Part shown: positions 14,949 through 21,196 of the stretch, piece by piece
Numbering within the stretch: position 1 is the first letter of the stretch
Layout: each line of letters starts with the position of its first letter
Source: Wocania_A sp964021735
Lineage (GTDB): Bacteria; Bacteroidota; Bacteroidia; Flavobacteriales; Flavobacteriaceae
Direction of reading: 5' to 3'
DNA: 21,196 nt
Assembly (NCBI RefSeq): GCF_964021735.1
Contig: NZ_CAXIBN010000040.1
Span: 1 to 21,196, forward strand
Made by a program: the position numbers and the translations under genes
Notes under the pieces: generated by a model
Seen by the model: the letters and a program-made list of their open reading frames with translations, nothing else
Database searches by the model: none
What the model was told of the DNA's origin: nothing

Positions 14949-15443
14949 ATGAAGTTATTAAAAAATCTGCCTTTATTGGCATTGTTAGCTATCTTAACAT
15001 TTTCTTGTACAACAGATAGCATTGATGAAAAAGCTGATGACCTTGTTGAAAACTTAGTTGTTCCACCTACAAAAACAATTGAGATTGAGATTTTAGAACT
15101 TATCAATAATCATAGGCTATCGTTAGGCTTAAATCCTTTAGCAGATTTAACAATTGTAAAATCTGTTGCATATAGCCATACTGACTATATGGTTGATAAA
15201 AACGAAGTGTCTCACGATAATTTTTATACTCGTAGCAATTATTTAAAATCTAAAGCAGGTGCAAAAAAAGTATCTGAAAACGTGGCTTACGGTTATAGTA
15301 GTGCAGAATCTGTAGTAAAAGCTTGGATTAGAAGCGATGGGCATAGAGCAACTATTGAAGGTGATTTTTCAAACTTTAATATATCAGCAGAAAAGAATGA
15401 AGACGGAAAATGGTATTACACAAACATTTTCATAAAAAAATAA
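14949..15443 (+). CDS. CAP/SCP-domain lipoprotein
   Basis: This 164-residue exported protein has a lipoprotein signal with lipobox LTFSC (Cys20), an acidic linker, then a compact CAP (SCP/PR-1, YkwD-like) domain from about 45 to 163. The CAP tetrad is present: His77 in AYSHTDYM, His89 in EVSHDNF, Glu110 in VSENVAYG and His132 in SDGHRATI. Bacterial CAP proteins are secreted or envelope-attached and of uncertain biochemical role; lipid or small-ligand binding has been proposed. It probably sits at the outer membrane. It is monocistronic, preceded by the TCGAT repeat cluster and followed by an 8-bp A/T-rich hairpin. Confidence 0.9.
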   Translation: MKLLKNLPLLALLAILTFSCTTDSIDEKADDLVENLVVPPTKTIEIEILELINNHRLSLGLNPLADLTIVKSVAYSHTDYMVDKNEVSHDNFYTRSNYLKSKAGAKKVSENVAYGYSSAESVVKAWIRSDGHRATIEGDFSNFNISAEKNEDGKWYYTNIFIKK

Positions 15444-15463
15444 AATTGTTTTTATAAACAATT
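15444..15463 (+). terminator. Weak hairpin directly after the CAP gene
   Basis: AATTGTTT (15444-15451) pairs with AAACAATT (15456-15463) around TTAT, directly after the CAP stop codon. No T-tract follows, so it may stabilise the 3' end more than terminate. The strong terminator lies at 15581. Confidence 0.4.
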
Positions 15464-15549
15464 ACAACATAACCTTTTAATTTACTGATTTTTAGCAAAT
15501 ACTGTATTAGGTATGCAGTACAAGGAATTAACTGGTTATTTTTTAGTAA

Positions 15550-16122
15550 CTATTTAGTTATTGAATTTAGCTTTAGGTATAAAATCCTCTCAGTTTTCTG
15601 AGGGGATTTTTTGATGTAGCTATTTAAAATATAGTTAATTATAAACCCAACGACAAAAGTTGTAATAGCTATTAGCCATCTAAACCTTATATCTCAATTG
15701 TTAAGCCTTAAATTATCTCTAGTTAAATTTAGAATTTGGTCATTTTTATCACAAATCGACAATTGATATTCAGAGTTTTCTTTTTGAAGTTTAAGGTTTT
15801 CATATTCCAATAGTTCTTTTTCCTATAAAAAATTAGATTTAACACTCGATTCAGATTCAATTTTAGTAAATCCACCCTGTTTTAAAAACGTTACTGAAGC
15901 TTTATTAGTTGAGATGTATTTTGTTTGACTGTTTAAGTTAACCTTATCAAGATCAATACATTCGCTACTCATTTTTTGCAAAAGAAATTTTACATCATCT
16001 ACAGAACTATTTTTGAAAACCTCATTTTGTAATTCCGTTGAAGGAATAATACTGTGTTTTTCTTGAATACAATATTTTAAAATTCTATCCTTTGCTTGAG
16101 CTTCTGTTAAATCTTCAATCAC
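15550..16122 (-). pseudogene. Decayed gene: N-terminal domain, coiled coil and membrane helix, broken by TAG and TGA
   Basis: From a GTG at 16122 the frame codes for 99 residues (IEDLTEAQAKDRILKYC... to SSVKSNFL) and meets TAG at 15825-15823. The same frame then continues as a coiled coil (EKELLEYENLKLQKENSE, later DQILNLTRDNLRLNN) to TGA at 15696-15694. Beyond that comes a membrane segment (RFRWLIAITTFVVGFIINY) and a basic tail, and the frame finally closes at TAG 15552-15550. The original end was probably near 15613, since the terminator occupies the last part. Soluble domain, coiled coil and single C-terminal membrane helix make one sensible protein in one phase, so point nonsense changes broke a real gene. 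The GTG start, with no ATG available, may be a third lesion. The family's function is unknown to me. Confidence 0.75.
15581..15612 (+). terminator. Rho-independent terminator downstream of the CAP gene
   Basis: AAATCCTCTCAG (15582-15593) pairs with CTGAGGGGATTT (15598-15609) around TTTT with one T:G wobble and a T-run to 15612. It ends any transcript crossing from the CAP gene, about 140 nt past its stop. The stretch 15464-15580 before it shows only short repeats and no gene. Confidence 0.85.
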
Positions 16123-16177
16123 GTATTTAAGATTTTTACAATTTTGCGAAGCTAAATAGCTTACACTTTAAATCTAC

Positions 16178-16216
16178 AAAAAAACCACCAAAAGAAAGTT
16201 CGTTCCTTTGATGGTT
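16178..16216 (-). terminator. Terminator of the PorP-OmpA operon
   Basis: Read on the minus strand, AACCATCAAAGG (16216-16205) pairs with CTTTTGGTGGTT (16194-16183) with two G:U pairs and a 10-nt loop, then runs into T residues. It lies 27 nt past the stop of the last OmpA gene. Confidence 0.9.
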
Positions 16217-16242
16217 TTAATCATTATGAATTTAGCTTGATG

Positions 16243-18162
16243 TTATTCCATTTTAATCACAATAAACTGTGTACGTCTGTTTAACTGATGTTGGTCTTCG
16301 GTACAATTTATAGTACCATCACAATCATTCGTTAATTTACGTTCTCCAAAACCTTCGTATTCGGTTATTCTCGATGCATCAACACCATTAGCTATTAAAT
16401 ACTTGTAAGTAGCATTAGCTCTTTCTTTTGAAAGTATATCGTTGTAAGCAGATGTCCCTCTAGAATCGGTATGAGATTCTATTTTAATAACCATGTTTGG
16501 ATACTTGTTCATCATTAAATCAACAATTCTATCTAACTCTGCTGTGCTTTCACGGCGAATATCATATTTATTAAAATCGAAGTAAATAGGGTAGAGCTCT
16601 GTTATTGGTAATTCTTTTTCTAGAACAGGATTTAAAACAAAGTCGGCATTAATGCTAGTTACATTGTTTTCAATGCCTTTTGTGGTTACCATTCTAGAAT
16701 CGTCAATATAATTTTCCTTTTTTGTGTCTAATCTATAATCGGTATCTCTATCAATATTGATTTCAAAATGTCCGTTTTCATCGGTTTGCAAATCTGCAAT
16801 TTTATTACCGTTACTATCTAATAAGGTAACAACAGCATTTGGTACTGGTGCGTTAGTAATGGCATCGGTAATGGTGCCTTCTATTTTTAATTGAGGAATT
16901 CTGTCGTAGGCATAAATATCGTCACCTCCAATACCACCATCTCTATTGGATGCAAAGAAACCAGATAACCCATCATCATTCATGAAAAATGAAAAATCAT
17001 CTTTACTTGAATTTACTGGAACGCCTAGATTTAAAACGCTAATGATACTGTTGTTAGCATTTGAAACGGTTCCGAAAATATCTAACAAACCTAAGCCTGC
17101 ATGTCCGTCTGAAGAGAAAAATAATGCATTCTCACTATTTACAAACGGGAACATTTCATTTTTATCAGTGTTTACTACACTTCCTAAATTTTGAGGATCT
17201 CCTAAAGAGCCGTCGTTATTAATATCAACATAATAAATATCAGAACCACCATAGCCTCCAGACCTATCTGAAGTGAAATACAATTTAGTGTCATCACTAT
17301 TTAATGCTGGATGTCCAGTGGAGTAGGCGTTGCTGTTAAAGCTAAGTTCTTCAACATTTGTCCATTCTCCATCAACCAATGATGCCTTATAAATTTTTAA
17401 ATGCGTCATGCCTTCATCATCTTTTCCTAAAACATTTTTATTAAAATCGTTTCTAGAAAAGTACATGGTTTTCCCATCTTTAGTAATGGTTAATGGGCCA
17501 TCGTGATATATTGAATTTATATCACCTTTTATTTTAGATTTGTGATCGACAATACTATCCGTTCGATTTTGAGCTGTATAAATATCTAAAAAAGGTTCTT
17601 CGTTCCAACCGTAAATATGTTTTGTTGAAACGCCAACATCTTTTGACGATGCAAAATAAATAGTTCCATTCTGCTCGAAGGCACCAAAATCACTATATTT
17701 TGAATTGAAATTAACATCAGCTAAAAAGTACTGTTGTTTAGCATTAAATATTGATGTGATAAAATCGCTGTCTTTTAAATATTTGTCTTTTTTTACAACA
17801 CCACCAGCATCTTTAAAGCGCCTTAACCACACACGTGATTGTTTGTAGTCTTTAACACCACGTAAAGCCTGTGCATAGTTGTAATAGTACTCAATAGGAA
17901 TATTATCTTGTTGAACGGCTTTTTGATAATACACTACAGCACTATCTGGATTACGCATATAAGCATAACTATCAGCTAACTGTCTGGTAGCATAATCTGC
18001 ATTAAAGTCTTTTTCAATAAGATTATGGTAGACTTCAGCTGCACTAACAAATGAGAATTTATTAAATAAATTATCAGCTTTTTTTTGTGACCCATATTGC
18101 GCAGAAGCGTTAAAACTTAGCAATAATATTATACAGGTTAGTATGTAGTTTTTTAATTTCAT
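16243..18162 (-). CDS. OmpA family protein with TPR, PD40 and CarboxypepD_reg domains (copy 2)
   Basis: This 639-residue protein has a signal peptide ending ASA|Q. TPR-like helices run to about residue 125 (DYATRQLADSYAYMRNPDSA). WD40-like PD40 repeats cover about 150-430 (KLYFTSDRSGGYGGSDIYYVD). A CarboxypepD_reg beta-sandwich follows at about 430-515 (IEGTITDAITNAPVPNAVV). The OmpA C-terminal domain starts near 523, with the diaminopimelate-binding Asp566 in SHTDSRG and Arg581 in KERA. This is the PorE-like layout that links outer-membrane complexes to peptidoglycan. Two cysteines near the C-terminus (DCDGTINC) may form a disulphide. It is a close tandem paralogue of the gene at 18228 and is the last gene of the operon. 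Confidence 0.93.
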   Translation of the reverse strand: MKLKNYILTCIILLLSFNASAQYGSQKKADNLFNKFSFVSAAEVYHNLIEKDFNADYATRQLADSYAYMRNPDSAVVYYQKAVQQDNIPIEYYYNYAQALRGVKDYKQSRVWLRRFKDAGGVVKKDKYLKDSDFITSIFNAKQQYFLADVNFNSKYSDFGAFEQNGTIYFASSKDVGVSTKHIYGWNEEPFLDIYTAQNRTDSIVDHKSKIKGDINSIYHDGPLTITKDGKTMYFSRNDFNKNVLGKDDEGMTHLKIYKASLVDGEWTNVEELSFNSNAYSTGHPALNSDDTKLYFTSDRSGGYGGSDIYYVDINNDGSLGDPQNLGSVVNTDKNEMFPFVNSENALFFSSDGHAGLGLLDIFGTVSNANNSIISVLNLGVPVNSSKDDFSFFMNDDGLSGFFASNRDGGIGGDDIYAYDRIPQLKIEGTITDAITNAPVPNAVVTLLDSNGNKIADLQTDENGHFEINIDRDTDYRLDTKKENYIDDSRMVTTKGIENNVTSINADFVLNPVLEKELPITELYPIYFDFNKYDIRRESTAELDRIVDLMMNKYPNMVIKIESHTDSRGTSAYNDILSKERANATYKYLIANGVDASRITEYEGFGERKLTNDCDGTINCTEDQHQLNRRTQFIVIKME

Positions 18163-18200
18163 TGGGGGCGATATTTTAATTAAAAAATATTTATTTGTTT

Positions 18201-18223
18201 ACACAATTAGGTTAGTATTGTGT
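18201..18223. repeat. Hairpin between the two OmpA genes
   Basis: ACACAAT (18201-18207) and ATTGTGT (18217-18223) pair around a 9-nt loop in the 65-bp intergenic stretch. There is no T-tract on the minus strand right after it, so it is more likely an mRNA processing or stability element than a terminator. Confidence 0.45.
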
Positions 18224-18227
18224 GTTT

Positions 18228-20144
18228 TTATTCCATTTTTACTACTATAAATTGTGTACGTCTGTTTAATTGATGATCCTTCTCTTCACATTTTTCTCCA
18301 TCTTCGCAACCATTAGTTAATCTACGTTCACCAAATCCTTGATGTTCTGTAATTCTTTCTGGAGCAACACCTTTAGAAATTAAATATTCGTAGGTTGCAT
18401 TAGCTCTATCAATTGATAATTTATCGTTATAAGATAATTTACCTCTAGAATCGGTATGCGATTCTATTCTAATTACCATTTCAGGATAATCATTCAGCAT
18501 TAAATTTACTATCTTATCTAACTCTAATGCGGCATCTTCTCTAATATTATGCTTATCAAAATCGAAATAGATAGTGTTTAATTCTGCAAGTTTTACAACG
18601 TCTTGTACGGGGTTCAATAATAAATTTGCTGTAATGGTTGTAAGTTCTGTTTGTAAATTTTTAGATGTGAATGTTCGGTAATCGTCAATATACTTTTCTT
18701 GACTACCAACAATTTTATAATCTTTATTTCTGTCTATATTTATTTGATAATAACCATTTTCATCAGTTACCATGTAAGCAATCTGATTGTCTTTATCGTC
18801 ATATAGTGTGATTTTAGAATTTGGAATAGGCTTGGTGTTAATGGCATCGGTTACAACACCTTCAACTTGCATAATAGGTTCTCTGTGGTAAGCATAAATA
18901 TCATCATCACCACGACCACCTCTACGGTTTGAAGCAAAATATCCAGTAATTCCGTTAGGGTTCATGCTAAAAGAGAAATCATCTTTATTTGAGTTAACAG
19001 GAATTCCTAAGTTTACAACATCAACAAATTCATTATCCTCACCTTTAATAGTAGCAAAGACATCAAGTAAGCCTAATCCTACATGTCCATCGGACGAAAA
19101 GAATAGAACGCCTTCATTATTTATAAAAGGAAAACCCTCAGCACTTTCAGTATTTATAACATTTCCAAGATTTTCTGGTTCGCCTAAAGTACCATCAGGA
19201 TTAATATTTACAACATAAATATCAGATCCGCCATAGCCACCAGGTCTGTCTGATGAAAAATATAACTTAGTGTCATCATTGTTTAAAGCTGCATGTTGTG
19301 TAGAAAACTTATCGCTATTAATTGATAAATCTTCAATATTTGTCCAGATACTATCTTGCAAAGTAGCTCTGTATATTTTCATAGCAGTTAAGCCACTATT
19401 GTCTCTTTTTCTAACTTGGTCTTTATAATTATTTCGTGAGAAATACATGGTTCGACCATCTTTAGTAATTGTAACCGGACCATCGTGATAAATAGAATTT
19501 ACATCACCTTTTAATTTGCCAGTATGGTCTACATTTCGCCTTGAGCCAACTTCAGTTACATAAACATCTAGAAATGGTTGTTCATTCCATCCATATAGTC
19601 GTTTTACTGAAACACCTTCGTCTCTTGATGATGCGAAATATACTTTTCCATCATGCTCAAAAGCTCCAAAATCACTGAATTTAGAATTGAAGCGAACACG
19701 ATCTAAAAAGTATTGTTGTTTCGCATTAAAAACACTGGTAATAAAATTAACATCTTTTGAAAAATCGTTAGCATTTACAACGCCTCCAGAATCTTTAAAA
19801 CGTTGTAACCATATTTGAGATTCTTTGTATTTTTTTATACCACGAAGCGATTGTGCATAACTGTAATAGTACTCAATAGGCACATTTTCTTGTTCAACTA
19901 CTTTTTTATAATAGCGTGATGCTCTTTGCGGATTTCTTAAATAAGCATAACAATCTGCTAATTTTCTAGTAGCATAATCTTTATTGTAATTATTTTCAAT
20001 AAGATCTTGGTAAACTTTTGCTGCTTTAACAAAAGAAAATTTGTTAAACAACGTATCGGCTCTCTTTTGTTTTCCTTGTTGAGAAAAAACTGAAAGACTA
20101 AGCATTAAAGCTAAACAGATTAATATGTAATTTTTTATCTTCAT
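18228..20144 (-). CDS. OmpA family protein with TPR, PD40 and CarboxypepD_reg domains (copy 1)
   Basis: This 638-residue protein has the same layout as its neighbour: signal peptide ending FS|Q near residue 21, TPR helices, PD40 repeats (KLYFSSDRPGGYGGSDIYVVN), a CarboxypepD_reg domain (VEGVVTDAINTKPIPNSKI) and an OmpA C-terminal domain from about 522 with Asp565 and Arg580. The cysteine pair is kept (GCEDGEKC). Such proteins are expected in the periplasm, holding an outer-membrane partner to the cell wall. It starts 18 nt after the PorP/SprF stop, so the two are surely co-transcribed. Paralogue identity by eye is well above half throughout, with the sharpest match in the OmpA domain and the most drift in the TPR and CarboxypepD_reg parts. 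Confidence 0.93.
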   Translation of the reverse strand: MKIKNYILICLALMLSLSVFSQQGKQKRADTLFNKFSFVKAAKVYQDLIENNYNKDYATRKLADCYAYLRNPQRASRYYKKVVEQENVPIEYYYSYAQSLRGIKKYKESQIWLQRFKDSGGVVNANDFSKDVNFITSVFNAKQQYFLDRVRFNSKFSDFGAFEHDGKVYFASSRDEGVSVKRLYGWNEQPFLDVYVTEVGSRRNVDHTGKLKGDVNSIYHDGPVTITKDGRTMYFSRNNYKDQVRKRDNSGLTAMKIYRATLQDSIWTNIEDLSINSDKFSTQHAALNNDDTKLYFSSDRPGGYGGSDIYVVNINPDGTLGEPENLGNVINTESAEGFPFINNEGVLFFSSDGHVGLGLLDVFATIKGEDNEFVDVVNLGIPVNSNKDDFSFSMNPNGITGYFASNRRGGRGDDDIYAYHREPIMQVEGVVTDAINTKPIPNSKITLYDDKDNQIAYMVTDENGYYQINIDRNKDYKIVGSQEKYIDDYRTFTSKNLQTELTTITANLLLNPVQDVVKLAELNTIYFDFDKHNIREDAALELDKIVNLMLNDYPEMVIRIESHTDSRGKLSYNDKLSIDRANATYEYLISKGVAPERITEHQGFGERRLTNGCEDGEKCEEKDHQLNRRTQFIVVKME

Positions 20145-20162
20145 CTATGCAAAAATTTCTTG

Positions 20163-21092
20163 TTAGAAATATCTTGGTGATTTTAATTTAGAACTTAAGA
20201 ATTTGAATTCGTAAATCAATAATATCTCGTGAGTTCCTGTAGTATATCTTGCAATATCAGAAATTGGTTTTTCGTAAGCATAGCCAACACGTAATTGTCT
20301 TGATACTTGAAAATCGGCAAAACCTCCAATAGCACCAGTTTCATTATTTAATCTGTAAGAACCACCTAACCAAAATTTCTCGTTAAATAAGAAACTTCCA
20401 GTAAAATCGTAAGATATTGGAGCACCGTTAGTAGCTTTTAATAATACCGCTGGCTTAAGTTTTATACTCTTGCTTAAATCAAATACATAACCACCTGTAA
20501 AGTAGTAACTAATACGCTCTAAAGCTTCAAACTCTCTATTTTTATTGCTGAAATCATTATTTAATATTCTTGGAGCAGATAAGCCTAAATACCATCTATT
20601 TGAGTGCCAAAAAACACCAGCACCTAAATTTGGTGTCCATCTATCTTCTGTTCCAAAAATTAAAGGGTCATTTATGTTTCCAGGGTCATTACGAAAATCT
20701 GAATCGAAACTAAATTGTGTAAAACCAGCTTTTAAACCAAAGGCTAATTTACCATCACTACCTGTTGGAATGGTATATGAAAAATCACCATATACATAGC
20801 TGAAGTTTTGTGGCCCTAAATCATCTTCAATAAATGATAAACCTAAACCAATTCTATCATTTCTAAGGGGTGTATGTATAGAAAGGGTTTGGGTTATTGG
20901 TCCGCCTTTAAAACCAACCCATTGGCTTCTGTGTAATCCAACAACGCTTAATGCTTCTCTACTACCTGCATAAGCGGGATTAACAGAGATTGTATTGAAC
21001 ATATACTGGGTAAATTGCGGTAATTGTTGCGCAACTCCAATCGTACAGCTAAATAATGCGATAGCGATTATGTTATGTTTAATAAGTTTCAT
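20163..21092 (-). CDS. PorP/SprF family type IX secretion outer-membrane protein
   Basis: This 309-residue outer-membrane beta-barrel has a signal peptide cut after GVA (Ala21|Gln22). The mature start QLPQFTQYMFNTISVNPAYAGSREALS is the hallmark of the PorP/SprF family, as are HRSQWVGFKGGPITQTLS and the terminal GTHEILLIYEF. Paralogues usually sit next to one large type-B sorted adhesin and help it reach and stay at the surface, as SprF does for SprB in Flavobacterium johnsoniae. Here the end of a probable type-B protein lies 11 bp upstream, which fits exactly. The two OmpA proteins follow in the same operon. Confidence 0.95.
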   Translation of the reverse strand: MKLIKHNIIAIALFSCTIGVAQQLPQFTQYMFNTISVNPAYAGSREALSVVGLHRSQWVGFKGGPITQTLSIHTPLRNDRIGLGLSFIEDDLGPQNFSYVYGDFSYTIPTGSDGKLAFGLKAGFTQFSFDSDFRNDPGNINDPLIFGTEDRWTPNLGAGVFWHSNRWYLGLSAPRILNNDFSNKNREFEALERISYYFTGGYVFDLSKSIKLKPAVLLKATNGAPISYDFTGSFLFNEKFWLGGSYRLNNETGAIGGFADFQVSRQLRVGYAYEKPISDIARYTTGTHEILLIYEFKFLSSKLKSPRYF

Positions 21093-21103
21093 AGGTTAAG
21101 GTT

Positions 21104-21196
21104 TTATTTGGTTCCTAAGTAAATTGGACCAGTTAATGGTTTCAATCCACTATTTTCAAGGTTAATGATATAATAATATGTTCCGTTAGGTAGTTT
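21104..21196 (-). CDS. C-terminus of a T9SS type-B sorted surface protein, cut by window edge
   Basis: Thirty codons and the TAA stop (21106-21104) are visible. The reading LPNGTYYYIINLENSG, followed by GPIYLGTK, fits the type-B (gliding-motility) C-terminal sorting domain, which normally ends with LPxGTYYYvI.. and a short final strand. The body of the protein, presumably a large adhesin, lies outside the window. Adjacency to PorP/SprF supports the call. Because so little is seen, size and ligand are unknown. Confidence 0.8.
   Translation of the reverse strand, partial: KLPNGTYYYIINLENSGLKPLTGPIYLGTK

Noticed and set aside
16123..16177. Upstream in-frame extension of the broken gene beyond its GTG
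   Set aside because: The frame stays open for about 15 codons upstream but contains no ATG and soon meets a TAA, so it does not offer a better start.
16946..19218. Plus-strand open frames of 82 and 84 codons inside the two OmpA genes
   Set aside because: They occur at corresponding places because the two genes are paralogues. They are shadows of the PD40 region, not conserved small genes.
1..21196. tRNA, rRNA, CRISPR, insertion sequence, toxin-antitoxin or defence genes
   Set aside because: I saw no cloverleaf ends, regularly spaced repeats, transposase motifs or paired small-toxin genes on either strand.

Overview
The window is about 21 kb of a low-GC genome that looks like a member of the Bacteroidota, most likely a marine-type Flavobacteriaceae. 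The reasons are type IX secretion (T9SS) proteins (PorQ, a PorP/SprF paralogue, the tail of a probable type-B sorted adhesin), promoter -7 boxes of the TAnnTTTG type, start codons preceded by A/T-rich DNA rather than a Shine-Dalgarno sequence, and DUF3784 and OmpA/PD40 proteins typical of that family. I see no phage, insertion sequence, integron, CRISPR, rRNA or tRNA. Most of it is ordinary core chromosome with two decayed or possibly decayed loci.

Layout. Positions 1-671 (-) hold a truncated LpxL/HtrB-type lipid A acyltransferase, divergent from a rhomboid protease (734-1384, +). A lipoprotein of unknown function (1465-2253, -) follows. Then come lon (2506-4956, +) with a strong terminator, porQ (5065-6084, +) and cmk (6215-6910, +). 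A small BON-LysM protein lies on the other strand (7027-7404, -). rpsA (7727-9559, +) has a long leader with mutually exclusive pairings and a two-hairpin 3' end. A tight operon, pyrR-pyrB-STAS-like-DUF3291-rnz (9816-13012, +), meets a SpoIIAA/STAS-like gene (13009-13422, -) tail to tail, with interleaved stop codons.

From 13.4 to 16.2 kb the region is looser. It has a possible lipoprotein remnant (13490-13687, -), a DUF3784 membrane protein (-) divergent from pdxH (14136-14783, +), and a CAP/SCP-domain lipoprotein (14949-15443, +) preceded by a cluster of TCGAT repeats. It also has a convincing pseudogene (15550-16122, -): an N-terminal domain, coiled coil and membrane segment that stay in one frame but are cut by TAG and TGA.

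From 16.2 kb to the end is one minus-strand operon. In transcription order it holds the C-terminus of a probable T9SS type-B sorted surface protein, a PorP/SprF outer-membrane protein, and two tandem paralogous TPR-PD40-CarboxypepD_reg-OmpA proteins, and it ends at a strong terminator. The likely joint role is export, surface presentation and peptidoglycan anchoring of the adhesin.

I did not find a clear undescribed multi-gene system. The most worthwhile leads are the rpsA leader with its alternative TTCCG/CGGAA pairings, the duplicated OmpA partners of the PorP/SprF-adhesin operon, the STAS/DUF3291 pair inside the pyrimidine-rnz operon, the TCGAT repeat cluster and the pseudogene.
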